DNA from: Myotis daubentonii
Lineage: Eukaryota > Chordata > Mammalia > Chiroptera > Vespertilionidae
DNA: 64,000 bases
Direction of reading: 5' to 3'
Assembly (NCBI RefSeq): GCF_963259705.1
Contig: NC_081842.1
Location: forward strand, 64,182,787-64,246,786
Shown here: positions 33,897-45,818 of the stretch, in pieces
How positions within the stretch are numbered: the stretch's first letter is position 1
Layout: each line of letters opens with the position of its first letter
Position numbers and translations under genes: made by a program
Notes under the pieces: generated by a model
Told to the model about the DNA's origin: nothing
Seen by the model: the letters and a program-made list of their open reading frames with translations, nothing else
Databases searched by the model: none

Positions 33897-34133
33897 AAAG
33901 TATGGTGGTTAAGATCATGGTTTTGGTAAACAGACAGATTGGAGGAGAAGCTCACCACTACCCTCTATAACATATGTGACCTTAAGCAATTTATTTGATC
34001 TCTTGGTATTCTTCCTGGATAACACTGCCTCAGATGTTTACTATTTATATTAATTGAGATAATGCTTGTAAAACACTTAGTACAGGGCCTGCTACATGTT
34101 AGGTGCTCAATACATAATAAGTATACTTATTAA
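33897..34133 (+). mobile_element. MIR SINE
   Basis: Nearly complete MIR: tatggtggttaagatcatgg, atatgtgaccttaagcaat, attgagataatgcttgtaa, gcctgctacatgttaggtg. Confidence 0.75.
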
Positions 34134-34682
34134 TTGCAGCCAGCATCATAGTCCCAAAATATGCTCCCCACAGCCCTCCTTACTACTTGAAATCTTTCCT
34201 TTATAATAACTCTTAGACTTAACACATTGCCTGTAGAAAAGCATTGACTACAATATCACTTAATTAGCATGGTTTAATTTGCCAAAAGAGCTGATTTTAC
34301 CTCACTATCTAGCATGGCCACAAAGAAATGAAAAGCAGAGAAACATTTTGATAAAATGATGAGGTTGAAAGGATGTAGAAAGTCTACAACCTGGAGTGAG
34401 AATAGAACAGGACTTGGAGGCAGCATAGCAATTGAATTCTGGAAACCCAGCAAGACCAGGGTGACCTGGAGTGTAGACTTAACTTTTCTTCCTATTTTCT
34501 ACACCCTTTAATTCTCCTGAAATCCAAATAGTAGTGCCTAATCCAAACTACTTTCATATGAAACATAGGAGACCTGATATTTCTAACTTACAGTGACATT
34601 TACTCAATATACTGATGACAATAATCACTTTGAATACATGTAAATATGTATATTTTACTATGTTAATGTAAATATATATTAT
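34134..34682. other. Unassigned DNA
   Basis: No recognised element. Confidence 0.35.
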
Positions 34683-34990
34683 TTTCATTTTATAGATAAG
34701 TAAAGTTAGGGGATTACCTACCAAGTTCCCATAAGTAGTAAAATTTGTTTAACTAGGTCTTAAAATTAGAAATACTTAATTCAAATTCCAGCTCAGCCAT
34801 GTACCTACAATATAATCCAGGGACAGTGAAGGTGAGCTTCACTGATCTTTTACTGTAAAAAGTAGATTGCATATTTTCTCCCTTGCAGGGTTTTTATGAT
34901 ACTGTGCATATGAAAGTATAAGATTGCATGTAGAAATATGTAGCACAGTGCATGACATATTGTGCTTGTTCAACCAATGCCAGATTCCAT
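34683..34990. mobile_element. Two MIR fragments in opposite orientation
   Basis: 34683-34770 reads as antisense MIR (cattttatagataagtaaag, aagtagtaaaatttg). 34780-34990 reads as sense MIR (ttcaaattccagctcagcc, gcagggtttttatgatac, tagcacagtgcatgaca). Confidence 0.5.
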
Positions 34991-35246
34991 CTGTCTGATG
35001 CTAAATGCCATGTTCTTCTTGCTATCCCATGGGAAGATGCGCCATTATTGCATCATTTGTATTTTTAAGCGGAGAAAACAGTTGGTCCTCTTGCATCCTC
35101 ACCCAAACACTAGCCTTTCCCTCTGTGGACCTATTCATCATCCTACTCTCATTTATTGATTATTTTGCTTGTTACCAAACTGGATTACATTTTTTTCCTT
35201 CAGCGTTTTATTCTTTTTTCCCCAGTAAAAATACTTAGCGTTTTTG

Positions 35247-35432
35247 CCCAGCCAGCATGGCTCAGTGGTTGAGTGTCAACCTATGATCCAGGAAGTCCTG
35301 GTTTGAGCAGATGCATAAGTTGTGGGCTCAAACCCCAGAGTGGGGCATGCAGAAGATAGGATAATCTCTCATCATGGATGTTTCTAACCCTCTTTCCCTC
35401 TTCATCTCCTTGAAATCACTACAAATATATGA
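35247..35432 (+). mobile_element. VES-type SINE, older subfamily
   Basis: The head cagccagcatggctcagtgg has the variant middle ctatgatccaggaagtcctg, as in the SINE at 12270. The body is shortened. Confidence 0.82.
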
Positions 35433-36947
35433 GCATGAAAAGATCCTGACTTTCAAAGTCTAGGTCTTCTAATCACTACTAGAATGTTTGGCTACTACTA
35501 TGCACTCTCTATACAAAGCTGGCCCTTCTTGCAAATGTCAGAAGAAATAGACAATCTACCAATGAATGTTATGCTTTCTACATTTGTTAAGAAATGTCAC
35601 CCAACTAAAGGGGTGTATGTAATATGTATGGCATGTTACTTTACTGGTAGGTGCATAATTTCAATAGTTTAACACAATAGACATGCTTGGATGGGTATTA
35701 AGCTGAGCAGAAAAAATCTACCCTGAGTGGTCATGAAGGGACCAGGTCCTTCCATATTGCTCCGCTATCCCACAGAGCCTTGTCATAATAGATATCCAGC
35801 CATATAAATAGTAAAAAGCAATCATGGAGACACACCCCATTTTATAATAGCCTTGGTTTGTCAGTGACCCACATAACATTTGCTCATATCAATTGGCAAG
35901 ACATAGAGAACTAGTTACAGACACACCTAGCTATATGGGGAGGTTCCTAGTTACAATCCTATTACTAGAGGAGAAAACAAAAGAATTCAGTGGACAGTGA
36001 ACGATCACTGTTGCCATGGTCTTTTCAATTGTATTTTTCTTTACTCTAAAACAATAACTTTCTACTCCATTGATACTTATCTCATTCGGCTGAAGAACCC
36101 CTCAAGTGATAGTAATTTAAATGCTGTCTGTTTCTAAATGGATAACCTACTATTTGGGAGTGTATATGGCATTAGTTGTAGAAGGTGCAGGGGGTGATCT
36201 TTCTTAATGTAGTTTTAAATAACAGACCCAATATAGTGCAGCACCAGCAAAGTAGTCAATTAAAATCACATTATTAAAATAAAAATTAATGTTCTGTTGC
36301 TGAACTACTTGCCTGAATGCACCAATTAAAAGTTTTCTTATCTCCCGACCCCCTCTCAAATCTTTTTGGGAGAAACATGTACACACAAACAACTTTCAGA
36401 CTAAATAACTTGAGTCTAAAGATGAATTTTGTCCCTGAAATAATAAAATCTTACAATTGCCTATAGCATTTGAGTCATGTGTAACATAAAAATAAAATTA
36501 AAAACCACATAATACAATTATTTTATTAAACAAGCATAGTCTATATCTTTTTGAACTTTGAAATTTAAAAGTTTATTTAACGATATTTTCCTTCTCTTCC
36601 TCTCTGCTTCTTAAAATGATTGGAGAAGTCATAGGAACAGATGGAAATTAGGGAGGTGTGTGTGTGTGTGGGGGGGGGGGGGTGGTCAGGATAATGACCA
36701 TGGAAAACCTCCTTAGCTTTAGCAAGGTGTAGCTTCTGATGTTAAATACGTCAGTTGTTTGTTTGTTCTCCTTCAAGTAGCCAATAGATCAGGAAAGACA
36801 TCATCCTGGGCCCTAGTGACAAATAGAAGACTTCCATGCTAGACATGCTAGATAAAAATTCCAGGCTCTGTTCAACAACTATCAAACCATTTCTTTTCTC
36901 CTTTAACCCCTTATTAAAAGTCATGCTCTTATAAAAATAAATATGGG
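35433..36947. other. Unassigned DNA, about 1.5 kb
   Basis: No transposon recognised; a (TG)n/G-run at 36657-36682 is the only simple repeat. Confidence 0.35.
36657..36682. repeat. (TG)n followed by a 12-13 base G-run
   Basis: gtgtgtgtgtgtgtg then a run of G then tggtc. Confidence 0.9.
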
Positions 36948-37134
36948 TCCTGGCCGGTTTGGCTCAGTGGGTAGAGTGTCAGTCTGCAGACCGAAGGGTC
37001 CCAGGTTCAATTCTGGTCAAGGGCACATGCCGGCATTGCAGGCTCATCCCCAGTACGGGGGTGCAGGAGGGAGCTGATCAATGATTCTCTTATCATTGAT
37101 GTTTCTATCTCTCTACCTTCCTCTCTGAAATAAT

Positions 37135-37137
<3 letters not shown>
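36948..37137 (+). mobile_element. VES SINE
   Basis: cctggccggtttggctcagt, B-box relic ggttcaattctggtc, body cttatcattgatgtttc, tail leading into (CA)n. Its antisense supplies part of a spurious 292-codon minus frame. Confidence 0.92.

Positions 37138-37179
<42 letters not shown>
37138..37179. repeat. (CA)n microsatellite at a SINE tail
   Basis: About 21 AC units directly after the VES tail. Confidence 0.97.
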
Positions 37180-37184
37180 GTGGA

Positions 37185-38330
37185 CTTAGGTGAAAAAAGC
37201 AAGTGTATCCAAGACTACAAACACAGCACATAAAGTGGTATACGCATCCCAGTGTCTGCACAGGAGACAAAGAGCATCTAGGACATAGCTCTTCTAAAAT
37301 CTCCTGGCTCAAGGCGGCGGGTGCAAAGGCTCTGGGCTGCAGGGGGGCCTCCAGCACTATGCGGGCAGCCCGCCTCCTCCCGTGGCCTGGGGGCAGTACC
37401 AGTTCCCCAGGCCAGGGCACCCCAGAAGCCCTGGCCTTAGTGGGTCTTTTATAAAGATTTCTATCAGAATGACCCACCCTGTGAGTCTGGATGGGACGGT
37501 GCAGTGCTTCCAGGGGACAGAAGGCTGTGTCCACCTCGCCCCTGCCACCCCCTGCATTCGGAACCAGTCTGGAGGTGGCCGTCAGGGCTCCGAAGGGACC
37601 GAAGAGTGGCTGAGTGTCCCTGCTGCCTGACCTCCTAGTCCCACTGGAACCTGAGAAGGGGCAGCAGCTCCACACACTGGTTGAAAAGCTTGCCCCCAGG
37701 TGGTCAGGGCTCCCGCTGCGGAGGAAGAACCGCTGAAGACACTGCAGCCAAGGGAGGCGGAAGCAGAGGCAGTGCCTCCGCAGCGCGCAGGCCCGCGTGG
37801 GGCCTGAGGAAACCCCCGCGCAGCGGGCCCGCCGGGGGCAGGGCTCTACTTCTGGGCATCCTCTCACCCAAGCTCGCGGGTTCACGCGCTCCTGCCGCCC
37901 CGCATTGCCTGCTTCTCAGAGTCCGTGTCCTTCATTTCTGGATCTTGCCCACCCGCCTGAGTGAGTGCCCACATTCTGGAAGAGGGACAGCTTGAAGCGG
38001 ATCCGCAGGTGGGCCTTGGGTGCGTCCCAGAGCCTCATGTCCCTCGCGGGGTCTCAGACCTCCACCCACGGAATAAGAGCCAGCAGCCTGTTCGTGGGCT
38101 GGGCCCTGCGTGCAGAGCATGGGAAGGAACTCCACAGTCAGGCCAAGGCCCGGCGGCTTGAACATCTACCCAATGAAGGCCCGCGGGGAGAACTCCAGGA
38201 CCATCAGGGCCTCTGAGGGCTGCTGGGAAGCAAAGTTTTTCCTGGAACTCGGCGTTGGCGCAAGTGCTGGCCTCCAGCTGCAGGTAATAGATGCCTTTGG
38301 GCTGCGCATGCATCCCGAGGAAGCAGTAAT
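37185..38330 (-). pseudogene. CpG-rich block, possible degraded retrocopy on the minus strand; parent unknown
   Basis: This 1.1-kb block is GC- and CpG-rich (for example cgcgcagcgggcccgccggg near 37820) between AT-rich repeats. On the minus strand several protein-like stretches appear but in different frames: near 38310-38220 MHAQPKGIYYLQLEAS..., near 38210-38170 SEALMVLEFSPRAF, near 38060-37990 HLRIRFKLSLFQNVGTH, and near 37690 LFNQCVELLPLLRFQWD. Shifts and stops between them suggest a decayed, intronless coding sequence. I do not recognise the protein. I see no poly(A) tail or TSD: the left edge runs into the SINE's (CA)n, and the right edge fades near 38330. Alternatives are a true CpG island with an exon of a host gene, or captured DNA. 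Confidence 0.35.
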
Positions 38331-38534
38331 CAAGGCTCCTTTGTCCTTTCCTCCTATTTTAAGTTTTTCTTTCCACTTTGTTTTACAGGATATTTCATAT
38401 CTAGGGTCCCTTGAGGTCACATATATAAATGTGCTCGATCAGTCCCCATTCACCTCTTGAGAACGCTGTTAGTGTGGGTGTGATTTAGCATTCATTCATC
38501 TTAAGGCCGTTCGTTTCTCCAAGAAATATAGGAC

Positions 38535-38915
38535 CTTGTGTATTATGCTATGTGAAAAAGCCAATCAAAGAAAGACAAATATCATACGATTTCACTCATG
38601 AATCTAAAGAACAAAATAAAACAAAATTGAAACAGACTTATATAGAACAGACTGGTGGTTGCCAGAGGGGAGAGGGGTTGTGAGGCTGGGTAGAAAAGAT
38701 GAAAGGATTAAGAAGTACAAATTGGTAGTCACAAAAATAGTCACAGAGATGTAAAATACAGCATAGGGAAGACAGCGTAGAGACAATGATATTGTAAGAA
38801 CTGTGTACAATGCCAGATGGCACTGGAAATATCAGGGCGGGAGGCCACTTTGTAAAGTATATAATTGTCAAGCCACTATGCTGTACACCTGTAATTAATA
38901 CAAAAAGTATTAATG
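38535..38915 (+). mobile_element. L1 3' UTR
   Basis: The same 3' UTR as at 9936 and 19795: agccaatcaaagaaagacaa, gactggtggttgccagagg, attggtagtcacaaaaatag, gtaaagtatataattgtc, ctgtacacctgtaattaa. Confidence 0.85.
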
Positions 38916-38927
38916 TAAACTCTCACT

Positions 38928-39147
38928 CAGTGGTTCTCAACCTTGGCTGCACATTAGAATCACCTGGGAATCCTTTTAAAATCCTGATTTCTGGACCTCA
39001 TCCTCCAGAAATTCTGTTTCTTTGTTATGGGGTGGGGCCACAACATTAGTAACAAAGAAACAATTTCCAGAGGATGAGGCCCAGAAATCAGAATTTTAAA
39101 AAGATTCTCAGGTTATTCTAATGTGCAGCCACGGTTGAGAACCACTG
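38928..39147. mobile_element. MER5-like hAT-Charlie element, foldback form
   Basis: Starts cagtggttctcaaccttggc and ends gttgagaaccactg. The two halves are long inverted copies (left gacctcatcctccagaaatt, right aatttccagaggatgaggcc), so it could fold along most of its length. Imperfect 8-bp duplication ctctcact/ctctaaca. Family name from memory. Confidence 0.82.
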
Positions 39148-39439
39148 CTCTAACAGGAGAAAAGAAAGAAATATAGGATCTTGTGAAGCAACAAGTTTTC
39201 CAGTTTAATCCAGTTTACATATCCCTGTCTTCCTTGAACCAGTTATCTTTCAGTAAGTTGGCCTTTCATTCTAATGGAAAATTCTTCCAAGTTTATCTGC
39301 ACAGCTTTGGATTCAGGTGAACATTGATTGTACCTCCACTATTGTATAGCAGTGGGAATAACTATAGAGTTGCAAACTAGCCCTCACGTGTGTGTGTTTT
39401 CGCATGCATATTGATACATGCTTGTGAACTGCACCTAAA

Positions 39440-39610
39440 TTAAATCTCTCTTGTTTTAAGGGAATTTAGGCCCTCCAAAAACACAAATGGCCAGAATGAT
39501 AACTGAACTGTTTTTAAAATGTGGCAAGCTAAGTCATAACTAATCTCAATTTCTAAATTAATCCCAGTTGATTTAACTTTGTGATAGGGTAGCAGGGGTT
39601 AAAAAAAGTA
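39440..39610. repeat. Unclassified local repeat, copy 3
   Basis: ttaggccctccaaaaacac, aaaatgtggcaagctaag, actaatctcaatttctaaat, gtgatagggtagcagggg match copy 1 at 31670-31805. Confidence 0.5.
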
Positions 39611-41374
39611 CTTACTAATCTTTTTTTTTAATGGCATATTCAGACAGCTAACAGGAATGGGCTTTTTCATGTCAGGGTTTCGGAAAAAATCAGTACCCTC
39701 GTAGGAAATTTTGTCTGGAAAGAACCAATGTCATTATTCACAAACACAGGTGAAACACATACATGCACAACGTGCATACAAATACACACATGAACACAAA
39801 TACACCTGCATTCAAAGGCACACCAGACATCCATACACTCCAATAAAAAGAAAATGGAAAAGAAAGTTAAACACAAGAAGAGGGATCTATGAGTAGTCTT
39901 GAGGCCATCATCTGAGCTACTTCTTCTAAACTTTTAAAATTGGCCAAATATTTGTTGGATGGTGGTTTTCAGTGAGGCTACAGTCCCTCATTCTATGAAA
40001 CATGTGCATTTGTTGCAGAAGTGGTAAGCTCAAGAGCCATAAAGATTTGCATGGGTTTATGACTTGAAATGCTTGCGAGACACCTAATTTAGGGAAAGAG
40101 TTCCTTGTCTTCAGAAACCCTACCCGTGGTCCTATGGTTAACCACTCATCTCACATGAAGACACACTCTCTGTCATCTCTGCAAAAGTAACATGCATCTG
40201 ATCCTAATGAGTCTCAATTCATATTCTCTGTATCTGTTTCTTGATATGCTTATCAAGAGCAGGTTCCTTGACACTGGAAGGCACTTCGTGATGAAGTCCC
40301 CATCCAGCCATTTCAAGGAGCAACCTTCTTTGTTACAGAAAGCCACTAGGCCACTAGAAACCAGGAATGCTTTCTGGCCAGACTCCCTATACCACAGGAC
40401 ACTGCTCAGTCCCTAAACAAACTCACCCATTCCAGATGACTGTCACCAATAACATTCAGTTTCTCCATTTGAGCATTTGTGAATAGTTAAATGATGCCTT
40501 TCTCAGGGGGTGGCTCAATTATTTAACTCAAAATTAATGAAATTACCTTGCGTTAACACAACTTATCCTTTCTAGTTGATGGACTTTAAAAAGAAAATAT
40601 TCCAAGCGAGGCTTTATTTTTTAATGTGGTTCCTACTGTAGATGAACAATAATTGTTTTTTTTTTTAAAGGCTGTATGAACAGATTGCCCTCCCAGTGGA
40701 AATGAACTCCAAATATCAGGGAGAGAGATGACCTAGAATCTTGAAAAGCTGAAACATTCCCAAGAGGAGGCAGCCTCTTTGGTGTTTTTCTTCCCATCTT
40801 TGCATAGCTTCTCATCCCTGAGAAGTGCACAGTATTGAAATAGGTCAGCATGTGGAGAGATATTAAAGAGGTGTTATCTGCCCTCTGAGTCATGTCACTC
40901 AGTGCTTTATGTTCCCCTAGATTCTAGGGCCTAGAAAGTGAGGAAATGCAAGTGAGGAAACATAAGACTTCATTAGAGCAAATGAGAGCCAAATTTACAA
41001 GCATGTTTTGACTCTCTTGTGATGGATTCTGCCTGGAGCTCAGATTCAGCTTGAGAGAATAACAGAAGATGGGCTGGGGAACAGCAAGGGGGAATCAGCA
41101 TGCACCCTCTCTTTCAGATTGTTTGTTATTCACCTGTGCCTCAGATGTCTGTTTCTTCATTATACATAATAGTTGGGTAAGTGTTGCCTGGGATAAAAAT
41201 CAAGCCTGAGTTATACAGGTACTGCTTTCAAAGAGTTGACAGGAAGGTACAAGGAGAAATGTTAATGTCCACATTTAATTTGAAAAAAAAAAAAAACACC
41301 AAGAAACAAAACACACACACACAAAAGAACGGATGCTAGTTGTGGATATATCTGAGCTTCTGGCATTTTTACAA
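39611..41374. other. Unassigned DNA with a CA-rich segment
   Basis: 39735-39845 is rich in acac/caca/cata units. Otherwise nothing recognised over about 1.7 kb. A 74-codon frame (40192-40416) and an 86-codon minus frame (40633-40893) have no domain. Confidence 0.35.
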
Positions 41375-41510
41375 GGGCTTACCGTATCAGGCACTGTTCA
41401 TGAATCATCTTATGTAATTCTCACAAAAATCCAGTAAGATAAGTTAAGTATATGCTTGGTTCCATTTTGCAGATGAGGAAGCTGGAGTTAATGAGCTCAA
41501 TCAAGGCTGC
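41375..41510 (-). mobile_element. MIR SINE
   Basis: ggcactgttcatgaatcatc, tgtaattctcacaaaaatcc, ttttgcagatgaggaagctg: antisense MIR. Confidence 0.7.
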
Positions 41511-41564
41511 ATACTTTCATCCAGTCTCTTCAGACTTTTAGGTGTTTTGCACACAGTTGCCAGA

Positions 41565-41850
41565 GAATTTTCTTAATACTGCTTTGATCTGCATGTAACT
41601 CCTCATTGACTTTTGACAATGATCTCCACTATGTACATAATAGAGCTCAGCGATAGATTTAAGACCCTAAAGTCAGAGCCCCACTCTGCTGTTTTATTGG
41701 CCTCTACTCTTTCATAGGAACCAGCAGCCTTTGCCTTCTTCTCTTGCTACTTGACTTAAACGTTTCAGCCTTTGTTACCATTTTGCGAACTCCTTGATTT
41801 CTGTAATTCTTCCTGCCACAGGGAAGAAAGGTCATTCAGTGTGTCTGAGT
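41565..41850. mobile_element. Ancient repeat, L2-like text
   Basis: Order tttcttaatactgctttgatc, cctcattgacttttgac, accctaaagtcagagccccac, ttgaacttaaacgtttcagcc-like text follows a common old mammalian repeat. Diverged; family uncertain. Confidence 0.35.
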
Positions 41851-41964
41851 CTCTGCCATGGCACCTGCCATTTGTTTGGATATTTTTTTTTTTACCAGAC
41901 TGTCTTTCTCCTTTGACATCCGTATCTGTACCAGCTGTCTAGAAGGCATCTTCTCAACCTGGCT

Positions 41965-42440
41965 GCCTATGTTAGTTTGCCAGAGCCACTGTAACGAAGT
42001 ACCACAAACTGAGTGGCTTAAACAACAGAAATATGTTGTCTTGCAGTTCTAGAGGATAGAAGTCTGAGATCAAGATATCAGCAGTGTTGGTTCCTTCTAA
42101 TGGCTGTGAGGAAGAATCTGCCCCATGCCTCTCCTCTAGCATCTGGTGCTTTGCTGTTAATCATAAGCATTCATTAACTTGTAGAAGCTTCACCTGGACC
42201 ACTGCCTTCATCTTCACCGGGTGTTCTCCCTGTGTGCATGTCTGTTCTAAATCCCCCCTTTCATAAGGACATCAGTCATATTGAATTAGGGCCCACCGTA
42301 GTGACGTCATCTTAACTAATTACATCTGTAGTGACCCTATTCACAAATGAGGTCACATCAGAGATACTGGGTCTTAGGACTTCAATATATGAATTTCAGG
42401 GATCACATTTCCACCCATAATACTGCCTACTATGGTGCCA
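41965..42440 (-). mobile_element. ERVL-MaLR LTR (MLT1 type)
   Basis: Antisense MLT1: gttagtttgccagagccact, gaagtaccacaaactgagtg, cagttctagaggatagaag, ataaggacatcagtcatatt, agggcccaccgtagtgacgt, ending gggatcacatttccacccat. Solo, fairly complete. Confidence 0.85.
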
Positions 42441-42477
42441 TCTATTTACTTTGCAGCCACTGAGTTCTACAGTCTTT

Positions 42478-42656
42478 TTTTATAAATCTCTATTTATTGA
42501 TTTTTGAGAGAAAGGGAGGAAAACAATTTGTTGTTCCACTTAATTAGGGATTTATTCGTTGATTCTTGTATGTGCCCTGACCGGAGATCAAACCTGCAAC
42601 CTTGATGTATTGGGATATATGCCAGATGCTCTAACCAACTGAGCTGCCTGGCCAGG
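42478..42656 (-). mobile_element. VES-type SINE, older subfamily
   Basis: Antisense: tttattgatttttgagagaa, then cttgtatgtgccctgaccgg, agatcaaacctgcaacc, caactgagctgcctggccag. Confidence 0.82.
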
Positions 42657-44734
42657 TAGCTTACATTTTCTTACCTTTGTTTTTGTAGGCAGCATCTGGT
42701 ACCTCTGAATCATAGTAGGAACTGGGGAAATAAAAGCAGTTAGAAAATATCCTAGGGTTAGTAAATCTGATAGTCCTCATGCAAGAAACTGCTTTGTAGC
42801 TCAGGACCTAGCAAGAAACAGAGAGAGAATTCCTAGTCATCATTATTTGGAAAGGGTTATTTCAAAAAAAATTTTTTTAAATGATGAACTTGACCCATGA
42901 AGCACTATGGCTATATTTGCAAAGGCACAGTGTAATCATATAGAATGAAGTATGGCTGACTAGTAGAGCTGGAGCCAAGGAAAATGTCATTAAGTCCTTC
43001 CAAATGTCATTAAGACTGTTTTTTGGAACAAATCAGGTGGATTAAATGTTTCCTTCCGGCATCTGGAACAAAAGTGCAAAATAAAGCTTATTAGTGTCTC
43101 TTTGAGTTACCATGTAATTCTACAAACACATTGCTTTACCCACATAACCCATCATAGGACATTCACAATAACATTAGGACTTCATATGGCTACAAGTTCG
43201 GTCTGCTAGAACAATGAAATATTTTTAGCTTTTATCAGATGTCATTGTGACTGTGTTTTAAGAATCACCTTGTCCTTTTACATTTCAAACCACTTTTAAA
43301 GGTTAAAAAGAGAAAAACCTATTTTTGAACCAAGATTAAAAAAAAATAAAAGATTGTTTTGTAGTTTTATAGCTAAGTTGTACAAATCTGCTGTAATCCC
43401 TATTCCAAAAGGAAATTTATTCAGTATTTACTAATAAGTAAAAAGAAAGAGAGTGGATATTTTAAAATGCCAAAGGAATAAAAAATAGAGGAGAAAATGA
43501 GAGCTTGTCTCCAAGGATTGGAAAGTAAAAGTCAAAGTTTGTAGGTAATTGGTAGAGAATGAGGACTTAGACTTTTAACTACTTTTAAAATTCTAACCTT
43601 TTCTATTTTATATCTTATCTCTATTGTTTGCTGTGGAACTACAACAATACCTAACATTTTTAGGAGAGCTGACTAAAGCCAATCCTCCATATACCTGTAG
43701 ACAGACACTAAAATTGTTGTTCAGAAAACTAGGAATAATTAACTTGTTTTGAACTTGATATGCAAAGTCAAGTCTATAATTTGAGATAGCCAGTCAATAC
43801 CAATTATTTAGACCCCACCAACACTATTTATTGCCACAAGTACTAGTTGTTTTAATCAGAGTTGCCCAATACTTTATTACATTAAGCTGAAGGTGGCCCA
43901 CAGTGCAGTTTGGGAGATTTTGACATTTGCTGTCAGAGATTTAAGGTGTCACTAATGACAGGGACATGAAAAGTTGGCAACACAGACAGAAATAGCCAGT
44001 GGCTTCTAAGCTTTTGTGTCAAAAGAAATCAGGCTAATAATATTGGAAAAAAATAATGGGTATAAGAAGCGGATTAGGAGAAAAGGGCACATAGCATAAG
44101 TAGATAAGGACAGCATGGGACAATAACAAAGGGCAGGGGGAATCTCCACAGGATGACACAGGAAAACTGACAAAGAGCACAGGGAGTCTCCATGTCATGA
44201 CAGGACAGATGTCTCAGAATGGTAGTGTGAGGCTTTATGGAAAAAATTCAGAAATTGTTATAATTTTTAAACTTTGTATACATTCAATTAATGATGAGAA
44301 GATTAAAGGACTGTTTATAATTACATTAAAGTAACTAAATGGTTATTTTTTAAGAAAAAAAATTAGTGCAATGTGTTGTATTTTTCCCAAGAGACAAGGG
44401 GGCTCTTTACAGTTTAAAATGTGTATTTGAACCCTTCTTAATAGAATACAGCAGCTATTAAAAAACATTTCAATATCAGAAGAGGAGGAAAAAAAGGAGG
44501 AGAAATTTACAATTGGTAAAATGCCAAGAGGAAGATGAAGACAAGGAGATAAAAATTATCCAAAGCCAGGATTTAGTCAGGAAAGAAAGCCTTGTCCTTA
44601 AACAGTTTTTCATAACATTTTGCTACAACTTATTATTTAAAAATGATTGCCAATTTTTAAAGGTTGTTTGGGGCAGGTTTAATATATTTTCTAACAAATG
44701 TCGTGTGTGATATTTTCTACTAAGTACTTAAAAA
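42657..44734. other. Unassigned DNA, about 2 kb
   Basis: No transposon recognised. 44100-44220 has a poor tandem of about 60 bp (cagggggaatctccacagga, cagggagtctccatgtcatg). Confidence 0.35.
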
Positions 44735-44900
44735 ACCAAGTTTTTTGACCTATATTTTCCTTAAGTTTTTCATCTATAAAAGGTAGGTGATAGTAGTAAT
44801 AAACTCTTGGAGTAGGTTGATGAAATGAATTACTATCATAAGGGAGCTTCAAATGTAATACTCCTTTAGGAACAGGTTTAGCTGTTACTATTTGTAACAA
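44735..44900 (+). mobile_element. MIR fragment
   Basis: tttttgacctatattttcct, tttttcatctataaaaggta, gtaggttgatgaaatgaat: sense MIR core. Confidence 0.5.
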
Positions 44901-45354
44901 TAATATAATCATGTCTTATATGATTTAAATAAGCTAAAAATATTGTCACCTTCTTCTAAATGGGATTATTGTGTGTATGTGTTATCATTATTCACATATT
45001 GTATTTTTTGAAGATTCAAGTGAAAACATTTTAAATCTGTGTTCTAAAAATTTCATGTAATATCTTGTCTGAAAGTTGTTTTCTGTAAAATCTTTTTTTT
45101 GAATTTTAAAGGCTCCTTTAGAATATAGTTCATATTAAAGAAAGTTTAAAAAGGCCTCTGTAGAAATATGATACTAAGAGTAATATAAGGTATATACACC
45201 TATGTATGTACCTTATTTGAACACAAATGTATACATACACCCACACACAATTCTACCAAATACTATTTAGTAGAATACCTCACAACAAAAAATATAGGGT
45301 ATTACTAACCTTTAAATCCTTTTTAATCTATACTTTTTAACTTTTTAAAAAAAA

Positions 45355-45566
45355 ATTCTCACCCAAGGATATGTTTTTCATTGATTTTAGAGAGAGTGAG
45401 AGAGAAACATTGATGTGTGAGAAAGATCAATTGTTTGCCTCCGCGCATACTACCACCAGGGATTGAACCTGCAGCCTAGGTTTGTGTTTTAACCAGAATC
45501 AAACCTGCAACCTTTTTGGTGTATTGGAAGTAGCTCCCACCAACCAAACCAAAGGGCCAGGGTTTA
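45355..45566 (-). mobile_element. VES-type SINE, older
   Basis: tttttcattgattttagaga, aacattgatgtgtgagaaa, gggattgaacctgcagcc, ending at the head aaccaaagggccaggg. Confidence 0.83.
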
Positions 45567-45593
45567 ATCTTTTTTAAAAACTTCTCTTTGAGC

Positions 45594-45818
45594 CCTGCCG
45601 GTGGGGCTCACTTGGTTGAGTGACATCCTGAGCACTGCAGCAAGGTTTCCAGTTAGATTCCTGGGCAGGGCACATGCTTGAGTTTCAAGTTTCAACCCTG
45701 GTCAGGGTGCATGCAGGAGGCAGCCAATTGATGTTTCTCTCTCACATTGATGTTTCTCTCTCTGTCTCTCCCTCTTCCTTCCTCTCTCTAAAATCAGTAA
45801 AATATATTAAAAATAACC
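45594..45818 (+). mobile_element. VES-type SINE, older
   Basis: gccctgccggtggggctcac, ggtttccagttagattcctg, gatgtttctctctcacattg, tail aaaatatattaaaa. Head to head with the SINE at 45355, with a 27-bp gap. Confidence 0.87.

Noticed and set aside
37007..37885. 292-codon minus-strand open frame
   Set aside because: Its end is antisense VES SINE and (CA)n (a run of Cys/Val), and its start lies inside the CpG-rich block in a frame different from the other protein-like pieces. GC-rich DNA gives long chance frames.
38370..38392. 3' splice site (pyrimidine run then acag) on the plus strand
   Set aside because: No open frame with recognisable content or a partner donor follows it.
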